Shown here piece by piece: positions 43,981-51,841 of a DNA stretch of 64,000 bases. The stretch is from DASSSY01 sp035708205. Lineage in GTDB: Bacteria > Bacteroidota > Bacteroidia > Chitinophagales > Chitinophagaceae. A program made the translations under genes and the position numbers. Each line of letters opens with the position of its first letter. Position 1 is the stretch's first letter. The stretch lies in assembly GCA_035708205.1 (NCBI GenBank), contig DASSSY010000008.1, forward strand, positions 186,001 to 250,000, written 5' to 3'. Under the pieces are notes generated by a model. It searched no databases, was not told where the DNA came from, and worked only from the letters and a program-made list of their open reading frames with translations.

Positions 43981-44592
43981 ATGTTATTAAAGATACATCC
44001 GCAAGATCCACAAAACCGGTTAATCAGGAAAGTGGTGGACTGCCTGAGGCAGGGAGGCGTTATCATATATCCGACAGACACCATTTATGGTATTGGCTGC
44101 GATATTTACCAGGAAAAGGCGGTAGAAAGAGTATGCAAGATTAAACACATTGATCCTAAAAAAGCCAATTTTTCATTTATCTGCAGGGATCTGAGCCATT
44201 TAAGCGACTTTACCAGGAATATTGCCAACCCGGTTTTCCGAATGCTCAAAAACACCTTGCCCGGGCCGTACACTTATATTATGGATGCCTCAAAAGAAGT
44301 ACCGCGGATCATGAAAAATAAAAAAAATACGATTGGTATTCGCGTGCCGGCTAATAATATTTGTGCCGCCATATTAGAGGAATTGGGCCACCCGATCATG
44401 AGCACCTCGCTGCCCATGGAAGCCGATGTGGAATATTTTACAGACCCGGAAATCATTGAAGAGCGATTCGGGCACCTGGTGGATTTGGTCATTGATGGCG
44501 GCGCGGGCAATATTGTGCCGTCCACCGTGGTGGATTGCACGGGTGAGCAGCCCGGGCTGATCCGCGAAGGGGCTGGCGTTTTTGAGCATTGA
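43981..44592 (+). CDS. L-threonylcarbamoyladenylate synthase family protein (Sua5/YciO/YrdC)
   Basis: 203 residues. The YrdC fold makes threonylcarbamoyl-AMP for t6A37 modification of ANN-decoding tRNAs. Seen: GGVIIYPTDTIYGIGCDIY, KHIDPKKANFSFICRDLS, LPGPYTYIMDASKEVP, and IGIRVPANNI. The KxR/SxN-type residues are in place, but the sequence is nearer to the YciO branch in length and C-terminus, so activity may differ from true TsaC. ATG 43981 follows 121 bases after pth. Confidence 0.85.
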   Translation: MLLKIHPQDPQNRLIRKVVDCLRQGGVIIYPTDTIYGIGCDIYQEKAVERVCKIKHIDPKKANFSFICRDLSHLSDFTRNIANPVFRMLKNTLPGPYTYIMDASKEVPRIMKNKKNTIGIRVPANNICAAILEELGHPIMSTSLPMEADVEYFTDPEIIEERFGHLVDLVIDGGAGNIVPSTVVDCTGEQPGLIREGAGVFEH

Positions 44593-44664
44593 TCATGATG
44601 ACTCCTGATACACATGGTAGCCGTGAAGATGACTTTGGGCGCCTGACAGGCGTTTTTCAACAAG

Positions 44665-44692
44665 TTTGCTAAGGCTTATTTTTGTAACTTTG
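44665..44692 (+). promoter_or_regulatory. Promoter for paaZ (TTTG-N16-TAACTTTG)
   Basis: TTTG at 44665 and TAACTTTG at 44685-44692, spacing 16, shorter than the 18 seen in two other promoters here. An alternative TATTTTTG box overlaps at 44677-44684. +1 would be about 30 bases before the ATG at 44727. Confidence 0.45.
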
Positions 44693-44726
44693 TGTCTTCT
44701 CCGTATTTTAAAACCTTATTTCAAAA

Positions 44727-46799
44727 ATGTCTTTACCCGCTTTAGAAAGCTATGCTTCCGGTCAATGGATCTCCGGCCGGGAGAAAACCGAAACGCTTTA
44801 CAATGCTGTTACCGGCGACGCCATCTATACCGTGGGCAGCGATAGCCTGGATTTTAACGCCATGATGCGCTATGCCCGCCAAAAAGGTAATCCTGCATTA
44901 CGCCGGATGACTTTTCATGAACGGGGCAGGATGCTGAAAACCCTGGCGCTTTATCTTTTAGAACGCAAAGAGAAATATTATAAGATATCCGCTATGACCG
45001 GAGCTACGCGTGCTGACAGTTGGGTGGACATTGAAGGGGGAATCGGCAATTTATTTGCTAATGCGTCCTTAAGGCGGCAGTTTCCCGACGAAACGTTTTA
45101 TGTGGATGGCGATGCCGTTAGCTTGTCTAAGCACGGCAGCTTTATCGGTCATCATATCATGGTGCCTAAACGTGGGGTGGCGCTGCATATTAACGCCTTT
45201 AATTTCCCGGTTTGGGGAATGTTGGAAAAGATTGCCGTTAACCTGCTTGCCGGGATGCCGGCCATCGTTAAGCCCGCTACGCTGACCTCATTCCTGACCG
45301 AAGAAATGGTTAAGGATATTATCGGATCGGGCATCCTTCCTGAAGGGGCCTTGCAGCTGATCTGCGGCCCGGCCCGTGGCATTTTGGATTATGTAGAAAA
45401 CGGTGATGTGGTTACTTTTACCGGTTCCGCGTCAACGGGTAAAATGCTGAAAGCCCATCCCCGCCTGATTGAAGAGGCCGTACCATTTAACCTTGAAGCC
45501 GATTCGCTCAACTGTTGTGTTTTGGGCGGGGATGTTACTCCCGATATGCCCGAGTTTGAAATTTTTATTAAGGAAGTGGTACGTGAGATGACCACTAAAG
45601 CAGGCCAGAAATGTACGGCCATTCGCCGGGTTATCGTACCGGAAAATCAAATAGAAGATGTCCGGATCGCCCTAGGCAAACGATTGTCGAGGACCCTGGT
45701 GGGCGACCCCTCTGTTGAAGGTGTCCGCATGGGGGCATTGGCTGGTCTGAGCCAGAAAGAAGAGGTCCTGGCCAGGATTGCCGATCTGAAACGTTCCCAG
45801 GAGATTGTTATCGGCAATTTAGATTATTTTGAAGTGATTGGCGCCGACAAGGATAAGGGCGCTTTTGTGCCGCCGGTTGTCTTTTTTAATGATGATCCTT
45901 TTGCAAAACAGGACGTTCATCATGTTGAGGTGTTCGGGCCGGTCAGTACGATCATGTCCTATAAAACCCTTGATGATGCTATTCGCTTGTCCATGATGGG
46001 TAAGGGCTCTCTCGTCAGTTCCGTCATTACGGCAGACAAAGCCATTGCCCGGCAATATGCGCTGGAAGCGGCTACCGCTCACGGCCGTATCCTGGTCCTG
46101 AGCAACGATTGCGCGAAAGAGAGCACCGGTCATGGCTCGCCCATGCCGATGTTGGTCCACGGCGGCCCCGGGCGTGCCGGCGGCGGCGAGGAAATGGGTG
46201 GTATCAGGGGCGTGAAGCATTATTTGCAGCGCACGGCCATACAAGGTTCTCCGGACATGATTACGGCTCTCACAAATGTGTATCAACAGGGGGCAAAAGG
46301 TATTTCCTCCGCCGTTCATCCGTTCAAAAAATACTTTGAAGAGCTGGCTATCGGCGACCAGTTGATTACAGAAAGCAGGGAAATCACCAGCGGGGATATT
46401 GACCGCTTCGCGGAATTAAGCGGCGATAATTTTTATGCTCATAAAAAAGATACGGATTTTACCGGCACCATGTTTGACCAACAAGTGGCGCACGGCTATT
46501 TTATCATGAGCTTAGCCGCGGGTTTGTTCGTGGACAGCTATGAGCGTAATCCGGTGTTGCTGAACTATGGTATTGATGATTTACGATTTACCAAACCGGT
46601 TTATCCGGGCGCCAGGGTCCACGTACGGTTTACCTGTAAAGAAAAGCTGCCCAACGACACCACACCGAAAGAAGATGATCCTAAATCACAAATTGAAAGA
46701 GGGATTGTCAAATGGCTGGTAGAAATGCTGGATGAAGATATGGAATCGCCTTTGGTGGGCGTGGCCACGATCCTGACGATGGTGGAAAAGAAAGGGTAA
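44727..46799 (+). CDS. paaZ: Bifunctional oxepin-CoA hydrolase / 3-oxo-5,6-dehydrosuberyl-CoA semialdehyde dehydrogenase
   Basis: 690 residues, full-length PaaZ. N-terminal NADP-dependent aldehyde dehydrogenase (about 1-520) with general base E257 (NLEADSLN) and nucleophile C296 (AGQKCTAIRR), numbering almost equal to E. coli E256/C295. C-terminal MaoC-type (R)-hydratase (about 545-688) with the SGDNFYAHKKDTDF active-site block. It opens the oxepin-CoA ring and oxidises the aldehyde in phenylacetate degradation. No other paa genes are in the window, although homogentisate dioxygenase lies 600 bases further on. Single gene with its own promoter and terminator. Confidence 0.96.
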   Translation: MSLPALESYASGQWISGREKTETLYNAVTGDAIYTVGSDSLDFNAMMRYARQKGNPALRRMTFHERGRMLKTLALYLLERKEKYYKISAMTGATRADSWVDIEGGIGNLFANASLRRQFPDETFYVDGDAVSLSKHGSFIGHHIMVPKRGVALHINAFNFPVWGMLEKIAVNLLAGMPAIVKPATLTSFLTEEMVKDIIGSGILPEGALQLICGPARGILDYVENGDVVTFTGSASTGKMLKAHPRLIEEAVPFNLEADSLNCCVLGGDVTPDMPEFEIFIKEVVREMTTKAGQKCTAIRRVIVPENQIEDVRIALGKRLSRTLVGDPSVEGVRMGALAGLSQKEEVLARIADLKRSQEIVIGNLDYFEVIGADKDKGAFVPPVVFFNDDPFAKQDVHHVEVFGPVSTIMSYKTLDDAIRLSMMGKGSLVSSVITADKAIARQYALEAATAHGRILVLSNDCAKESTGHGSPMPMLVHGGPGRAGGGEEMGGIRGVKHYLQRTAIQGSPDMITALTNVYQQGAKGISSAVHPFKKYFEELAIGDQLITESREITSGDIDRFAELSGDNFYAHKKDTDFTGTMFDQQVAHGYFIMSLAAGLFVDSYERNPVLLNYGIDDLRFTKPVYPGARVHVRFTCKEKLPNDTTPKEDDPKSQIERGIVKWLVEMLDEDMESPLVGVATILTMVEKKG

Positions 46800-46823
46800 G
46801 GTGACGCATCAACCGCACAAATA

Positions 46824-46857
46824 AAAACAGGAGTGGCCTTTGCATCTCCTGTTTTTT
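46824..46857 (+). terminator. Terminator after paaZ
   Basis: AAAACAGGAG and CTCCTGTTTT (10 bp) flank an 11-nt loop and run into TTTTT. Confidence 0.85.
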
Positions 46858-46928
46858 GTGAGAAGATGTTTTTTTCCATAGTAGTGGTTAATAGATGTAA
46901 TGTTATTTTTTCTGATGGCTTTTCGGTG

Positions 46929-46936
46929 TACCTTTG
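46929..46936 (+). promoter_or_regulatory. TAnnTTTG promoter element of rnpB
   Basis: TACCTTTG lies 5 bases before the likely 5' end of RNase P RNA, the expected distance for transcription to start at about 46941. Confidence 0.65.
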
Positions 46937-46940
46937 CGCT

Positions 46941-47310
46941 GAGGTTACAGGCCGGGGTTGCCGCTGACCATTAAGGTTTGAGGAAAGTCCGGACAGCGCA
47001 GAGCGACACACCACCTAACGGGTGGGGTTTGACGCCGTTAAACACAGAAAGCGCCACAGAAAATAACCGCCCTTCGTTTATTCAGGGGTAAGGGTGAAAA
47101 TGTGCGGTAAGAGCGCACGGCTTAGGGTAGTAATATCATAAGCGGGCAAGCCTTGTGTGCTGAAATGCTTAATAGGCAAGCGATCGAGGGCTGCTCGTCC
47201 GATGCTTGCGGGTAGGCAGATAGAAAAAGCCAGCGATGGCTTTTCCAGATAAATGGCAACCATTTTCCTTTGGAAGATACAGAATCCGGCTTACAAGGCC
47301 TGTAACCTTT
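46941..47310 (+). ncRNA. rnpB: RNase P RNA (bacterial class A)
   Basis: About 370 bases. The catalytic RNA that matures tRNA 5' ends. P1 is a perfect 11-bp helix between 46943-46953 (GGTTACAGGCC) and 47297-47307 (GGCCTGTAACC). Conserved core elements are present: GAGGAAAGTCCGGAC near the 5' end (about 46979), an ACAGAAA-type element (47044-47062), and near the 3' end GATACAGAATCCGGCTTACA (about 47276), the universally conserved CR-V region. A T-rich tract (47308-47320) follows. No protein frame here is credible. Boundaries are good to a few bases. Confidence 0.95.
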
Positions 47311-47349
47311 TTCTTTTTTATGTCTTTCCATTTGTCGTACGTGCATTAA

Positions 47350-47394
47350 CAAAGCCAGTGGCGGAATGAACAGACCATCCCGCCACTGGCTTTG
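47350..47394. terminator. Strong bidirectional terminator between rnpB and hmgA
   Basis: CAAAGCCAGTGGCGG pairs perfectly with CCGCCACTGGCTTTG (15 bp) around a loop of about 15 nt. It ends hmgA (leftward) and backs up the rnpB end. Confidence 0.85.
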
Positions 47395-47410
47395 TCTTTA
47401 AGCCGACCGG

Positions 47411-48571
47411 TTATTCCGACCAGCTCATGATATAATTTTTATCTTCTATGTCTAAGGCTTCATCCGTCATGATTAAAGGGTGAAAAGTGTCCACCATGAC
47501 GGCTAATTCATTGGTATCTTTCGCACCGATGCTTTTTTCGACGGCGCCGGGATGCGGGCCGTGCGGGATACCACCGGGGTGCAGGGTAATCTGGCCGCGG
47601 TCCACATGTTTACGGCTCATGAAATCGCCATCAACATAATACAGCACCTCGTCACTGTCAATATTGCTGTGGTTGTAAGGCGCCGGGATAGACAAGGGGT
47701 GATAGTCATACAGGCGGGGCACGAAAGAGCAAACTACGAAATTATTGCCTTCGAAGGTCTGATGCACGGGCGGTGGCTGATGCACCCTACCGGTGATGGG
47801 TTCGAAATCGTGGATGCTGAAAGCAAAAGGATATTCATAACCGTCCCAGCCGATAACATCAAATGGATGGGTGCCATACCAAATAGGGTAGAGTAGGCCT
47901 TTTTTCTTGACTTTAACCAGGAAATCTCCCTTTTGGTCTATGGTTTCCAGGTCCTGTGGCAGTCGAATATCCCGTTCGCAGAAAGGCGCGTTTTCCAAGA
48001 GCTGCCCGTATTGGCTTAAATACCTTTTCGGAAAGCGAATGGGACTAAAGGAGTCAATAATCAACAAGCGGTTTTTGTCGTTGTCAAATTCAATCTGGTA
48101 GATGCAGCCCCGCGGAATGACCAGATAATCCCCGTATTGAAACGGAATGCGGCCGTACTGTGTTCTAAGCACACCGGTGCCTTCATGAATGAAAATAATT
48201 TCATCGGCATCGGCGTTTTTGAAAAACAAATTACCGGTTAAGCCGTTTTGCGGGGCGGCTAAAGTCATTTGAATATCATTATTGAACAAAACGACCTTAC
48301 GGCTGTCTAAATATTCTTTTTCCGGTTTGACGCTGAAGCCCTGAAAGCTCCGGTGCTTCAGGATATTGTCCGATCCTGCTTTAGGAGATACGTCCACCGG
48401 CTCTTCCGTTTTAATGATTTGAGTGGGTGGATGGATATGATACAGCAGGGAGGAATTGGAAGAAAAGCCTTCTGTACTGAACAATTGTTCGGAGTATAAG
48501 CCGCCGTCCGGTTTCCGGAACTGGGTGTGCCTTTTGTGCGGGATCTGCCCCATTTTGTGGTAGTGTGGCAT
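47411..48571 (-). CDS. hmgA: Homogentisate 1,2-dioxygenase
   Basis: 386 residues, cupin-type Fe(II) ring-cleaving enzyme of tyrosine/phenylalanine breakdown; shorter than the proteobacterial enzyme but usual for Bacteroidota. Seen: N-terminal MPHYHKMGQIPHKRHTQFRK, EIIFIHEGTGVLRTQYGRI, PPPVHQTFEGNNFVVCSFVPR, DEVLYYVDGDF, and the metal region GGIPHGPHPGAVE. TACCTTTA (minus strand, 48609-48616) is a near-consensus -7 box, so it may be transcribed independently of the channel gene 123 bases upstream. Confidence 0.93.
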   Translation of the reverse strand: MPHYHKMGQIPHKRHTQFRKPDGGLYSEQLFSTEGFSSNSSLLYHIHPPTQIIKTEEPVDVSPKAGSDNILKHRSFQGFSVKPEKEYLDSRKVVLFNNDIQMTLAAPQNGLTGNLFFKNADADEIIFIHEGTGVLRTQYGRIPFQYGDYLVIPRGCIYQIEFDNDKNRLLIIDSFSPIRFPKRYLSQYGQLLENAPFCERDIRLPQDLETIDQKGDFLVKVKKKGLLYPIWYGTHPFDVIGWDGYEYPFAFSIHDFEPITGRVHQPPPVHQTFEGNNFVVCSFVPRLYDYHPLSIPAPYNHSNIDSDEVLYYVDGDFMSRKHVDRGQITLHPGGIPHGPHPGAVEKSIGAKDTNELAVMVDTFHPLIMTDEALDIEDKNYIMSWSE

Positions 48572-48694
48572 AGTTTGCTGATTTTGGTTTTTCCGGTGAA
48601 AGAAAAGATAAAGGTACGAAGATTTATGATTTTCCTTTTACAGCTGGTTGTCAAAATGCGGAAATATAGCTGCCTGCTTCCGCTATACCCTGGC

Positions 48695-49807
48695 TTATTT
48701 GTTTTCGCCGGTCCAGGTTTTGACAATTTGATCGATCCGCCCGTTTTCAGCCAAATGTAATAGTTTCACATTAACCTGTTTCACAAGAGGACTACCTAAT
48801 GGGAAAGCAAAACCATAACCGTTGGGATCGTAAACGGCATGGCTTACCTGGATCTCGTCTCCGCGATGGGCCTGTTTGAAATACAGGAGTTGAGGACGGT
48901 CAAAAACAATGGCATCGACTTTCTTATCGGCCAAAAGCCGGTAAGCTTCTTCAATGTTGCTGGTGTTAACGGCAATGGCTTGGTATTCATGTAAGAAATC
49001 CATGGCTGTTTGTTCTGATATGCAGGCTGTCTTTTTGCCTTTGAGCTGGTCGGCTTCTGTTATCGTTGAGGCGCCCATGCCGGTTAAGGTCAGCGTGCTG
49101 GCAATGCCCGCTACCATCGTCGTGGCAAAGATGATGGAAATAAGCATCCAGGCGCCGCAGATGACCCTACCCCAAAAAGTTATCGGCGCCCGGTCGCCAT
49201 ATCCTGTAGTGGACATAGTCACGATAGCCAGCCACATGCCGTTGGCGATGCCATGAGGTGCGTCGGGGGGAAACTGCTCGGGCGACCGCTCTCTTTCAGT
49301 AAGCCAGATAAGTGTGCCGACAGTGCCCAGTATGGATAAGAAAACCAGCACGGCAATCAATAATTTCATGCTAAACATCGGGCTGATCCTGTCCCAAAGC
49401 GTCGGCGGGTCCGTGCGGGACATGATGCTCAGGCCCGTATAGTAATAGGGTTGGGAAAAATCCATGACCGCAACCCGGTCGGAGGTAATGCTAACCGGGC
49501 CGACGACCAGGTCTATTTTGCCCTGATCAAGTGCTTTGATGGCTTCCGGTACGCTTTCAAAACAGGTGGTCTTATATTGCCAACGCTCTTCGGCAGCAAT
49601 GGAAGCCCATATCTCTAAGGCGATACCTCTTGCTCCCCGGCTATCCGCGAGGATAAAGGGCGGATTGCCGGCAATGCCGATGTGAAAATACCTGTCTTTA
49701 ATTTGTTGCGCTGTCGAGGCGGTCGCGTGAAACAGGGCAAAGGTCAGCAGGAACAACATGAAAAATGCCGGGATACTGTTATGCCTTTGTCCTGTCCGAT
49801 AGCGCAT
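48695..49807 (-). CDS. GluR0-like ligand-gated potassium channel
   Basis: 370 residues. Signal peptide (FFMLFLLTFALFHATAS). A periplasmic amino-acid-binding fold is split in two halves: S1 (about 38-145, FHIGIAGNPPFILADSRGARGIALEIW, shown here across positions 41-67) and S2 (about 245-368). Between them lies a two-helix pore: TM1 about 149-169, re-entrant loop with K+ filter T200-T-G-Y-G-D205, TM2 about 214-236. This is the layout of prokaryotic ionotropic glutamate receptors such as GluR0. Binding of a small ligand, probably an amino acid, should open a K+ pore in the inner membrane. It lies 19 bases downstream of the deoxyhypusine-synthase-like gene and is probably co-transcribed. Ligand unknown. 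Confidence 0.9.
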   Translation of the reverse strand: MRYRTGQRHNSIPAFFMLFLLTFALFHATASTAQQIKDRYFHIGIAGNPPFILADSRGARGIALEIWASIAAEERWQYKTTCFESVPEAIKALDQGKIDLVVGPVSITSDRVAVMDFSQPYYYTGLSIMSRTDPPTLWDRISPMFSMKLLIAVLVFLSILGTVGTLIWLTERERSPEQFPPDAPHGIANGMWLAIVTMSTTGYGDRAPITFWGRVICGAWMLISIIFATTMVAGIASTLTLTGMGASTITEADQLKGKKTACISEQTAMDFLHEYQAIAVNTSNIEEAYRLLADKKVDAIVFDRPQLLYFKQAHRGDEIQVSHAVYDPNGYGFAFPLGSPLVKQVNVKLLHLAENGRIDQIVKTWTGENK

Positions 49808-49826
49808 GAAGTAGAAATGTTTCTGA

Positions 49827-50801
49827 TTACCAGTTTAATAAATAGCCGAAGATCAGCGGAGCGACAATGGTCGCATCGCTTTCGACAATAAATTTAGGCG
49901 TGTCGACATCTAATTTGCCCCAGGTGATCTTTTCGTTGGGAACGGCGCCGGAATAAGAACCATAGGAGGTGGTGCTGTCGCTGATCTGGCAGAAATAGCT
50001 CCAGAACGGCACATCTGTCCATTCCAGGTCCTGGTACATCATCGGTACGACACAAATAGGGAAATCTCCGGCAATCCCGCCACCGATCTGGAAGAAGCCC
50101 AGGCCTTTGCCGGTGCTTAGTTCACGGTAAAGCTCCGTCAGCCAGACCATATATTCAATACCGCTTTTAACGGTGGCGGCTTTTAAGTTGCCTTTAATGA
50201 CATTGCTGGCAAAGATATTGCCGGTAGTGCTGTCTTCCCAGCCCGGTACGATGATCGGGATGTTTTTTTCGGCGGCGGCAAGGATCCAGCTGTCTTTAGG
50301 ATCGATCTCGTAATATTGTTCCAGGTCGCCACTCAATACCACTTTATATAAAAATTCGTGCGGAAAGTAGCGTTCACCTTTAGCTTCGGCATCTTTCCAG
50401 GCTTTTTCCAAATGTGCCTGCAGGCGGCGGAAGGCTTCTTCTTCCGGAATACAGGTATCCGTAACGCGATTGTAATGGTTGTCCAGTAATTCTCTTTCCT
50501 GTTCCGGGGTCAGGTCGCGGTAATGAGGTACGCGTTTATAATGGGAATGTGCCACAAGGTTCATCACATCTTCTTCCAGGTTGGCGCCCGTACAGGAAAT
50601 GATGTGTACTTTATCCTGGCGGATCATTTCAGCAAGAGAAATGCCCAGCTCGGCGGTGCTCATAGCGCCGGCCAGGGCGATCAGCATTTTTCCGCCTTCG
50701 GCAAGATGAGTTTCATAGCCTTTTGCGGCATCCACCAATGCGGCAGCATTAAAGTGGCGGTAATGATGTTCAATAAACTGAGAAACAGGCCCTTTGTTCA
50801 T
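49827..50801 (-). CDS. Deoxyhypusine-synthase-like protein
   Basis: 324 residues. NAD-dependent spermidine-using fold: LIALAGAMSTAELGISLAEM, HIISCTGANLEEDVMNLVAHSHY, FFQIGGGIAGDFPICVVPMM, and active-site Lys in EKITWGKLD (the eukaryotic enzyme has WGKI). Bacteria lack eIF5A, so the true reaction is probably with another amine or protein acceptor, for example homospermidine-type synthesis; not settled. A TACTTTTG box lies about 70 bases upstream. First gene of a likely two-gene unit with the GluR0-like channel. Confidence 0.88.
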   Translation of the reverse strand: MNKGPVSQFIEHHYRHFNAAALVDAAKGYETHLAEGGKMLIALAGAMSTAELGISLAEMIRQDKVHIISCTGANLEEDVMNLVAHSHYKRVPHYRDLTPEQERELLDNHYNRVTDTCIPEEEAFRRLQAHLEKAWKDAEAKGERYFPHEFLYKVVLSGDLEQYYEIDPKDSWILAAAEKNIPIIVPGWEDSTTGNIFASNVIKGNLKAATVKSGIEYMVWLTELYRELSTGKGLGFFQIGGGIAGDFPICVVPMMYQDLEWTDVPFWSYFCQISDSTTSYGSYSGAVPNEKITWGKLDVDTPKFIVESDATIVAPLIFGYLLNW

Positions 50802-50870
50802 AGGTTTTTATAATTAAAATAATATGTTTTGCGATAATTGTCCTTATAGATAAAAAGGAAAAGAGTCTTG

Positions 50871-50878
50871 CAAAAGTA
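50871..50878 (-). promoter_or_regulatory. TAnnTTTG promoter element for the deoxyhypusine-synthase-like gene
   Basis: TACTTTTG on the minus strand, about 70 bases before the start at 50801. No clear -33 TTTG. Confidence 0.45.
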
Positions 50879-50927
50879 AAGGTAATTTTCGGGTTTTGAA
50901 GCGGTTATTGCTTTGAGCAGGCAATAA

Positions 50928-50954
50928 GAAAGGCAGCCATTCAGGCTGCCTTTC
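50928..50954 (-). terminator. Terminator of the ribosomal operon
   Basis: GAAAGGCAGCC and GGCTGCCTTTC form a perfect 11-bp stem with a 5-nt loop, 20 bases after the rplQ stop. Confidence 0.85.
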
Positions 50955-50974
50955 TGAATTTTAAACTTGTAAGC

Positions 50975-51721
50975 TTATTCGTCAACTTTTTTGCCGCCTT
51001 TAAGCTCCTCCTGAAGGGTTTTCAGATCATCCCATTTGCCGTTAGCGGCTAAATCGGCCTGTTGGGCCCAGGTAGTCGGGTCAGCCATGCTGAAATGACC
51101 TTCAGCAGCGTTCAGGATATCTTTTACTTCTTCAGCGGATTTGCCGCTCAGGTCAGTAAAGGTCACGATACCGGCCTTATGTAAGGCTTCGGCGATCTTA
51201 GGACCAATTCCTTCGATTTTGGTTAAATCGTCAGTGGCTGTTGGGGTCGCTTCAGCAGCAGGCATTTCCTGTTTGGTGGTTACTTTAGCAGCAGTGCTGC
51301 CACCACGACGGCTACGGCGTGTCTTCTTGGCTTCAGCAGCTTTGCCGCCTTTCACATAAATCGTGTTGAAGTCTACCAGCTCGATCATGGCCATATCAGC
51401 GGCATCGCCGAAACGGGGTGCCAGCTTGATGATACGGGTGTAACCTCCCGGGCGGTCAGCAACTTTATCGCTGATGGCGCTGAACAATTCGGTAACGGCT
51501 TTCTTGTCCTGTAATTTGTCAAAAACCAGGCGGCGGTTGTGGGTGCTGTCGGTTTTGGATTTGGTGATCAGGGGTTCTACGAACACTCTTAAAGATTTAG
51601 CCTTAGCTAAAGTGGTGTTGATCCTTTTGTGCTCGATGAGCTGGCAGGCCAGGTTGGACATTAAAGCTTTACGATGGGCTTTAGTACGGCCTAGATTGTT
51701 GATTTTGTCTCCGTGACGCAT
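50975..51721 (-). CDS. rplQ: Ribosomal protein L17 with C-terminal helix-hairpin-helix extension
   Basis: 248 residues, about twice the usual length. Residues 1-122 are a normal L17 (MRHGDKINNLGRTKAHRKAL, GGYTRIIKLAPRFGDAADMA). A basic Ala/Lys/Arg linker (about 125-160) leads to a helix-hairpin-helix domain (166-248) with IEGIGPKIAEALHKAGI, FTDLSGKSAEEVKDIL and WAQQADLAANGKWDDL. HhH modules of this kind bind nucleic acid non-specifically. There is no stop or frameshift between the two parts, so it is a real fusion. Last gene of the alpha-type ribosomal operon. Confidence 0.95.
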   Translation of the reverse strand: MRHGDKINNLGRTKAHRKALMSNLACQLIEHKRINTTLAKAKSLRVFVEPLITKSKTDSTHNRRLVFDKLQDKKAVTELFSAISDKVADRPGGYTRIIKLAPRFGDAADMAMIELVDFNTIYVKGGKAAEAKKTRRSRRGGSTAAKVTTKQEMPAAEATPTATDDLTKIEGIGPKIAEALHKAGIVTFTDLSGKSAEEVKDILNAAEGHFSMADPTTWAQQADLAANGKWDDLKTLQEELKGGKKVDE

Positions 51722-51802
51722 TGTTATTTCGTTTTATAACGCTGTACCGTGTCAAGGCATACAGCGACCGGCATTCCCGATGCCGTTTGTTAAGTTGAAA
51801 AA

Positions 51803-51833
51803 GCGATGCGTTTTTCGGGAAAAAACGCATCGC
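51803..51833 (-). promoter_or_regulatory. Perfect 13-bp hairpin between rpoA and rplQ
   Basis: GCGATGCGTTTTT and AAAAACGCATCGC pair perfectly around a 5-nt loop. On the transcribed strand it is followed by TTTTTC, like an intrinsic terminator, yet it lies inside the operon 8 bases after the rpoA stop. A second small hairpin (CGGCAT-TCCCG-ATGCCG, about 51771-51787) follows. It may attenuate or process the rplQ mRNA. Confidence 0.55.
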
Positions 51834-51841
51834 CGAATGGA

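Noticed and set aside
45819..46319. 166-codon antisense frame inside paaZ
   Set aside because: Opposite to highly conserved aldehyde dehydrogenase sequence; no family resemblance.
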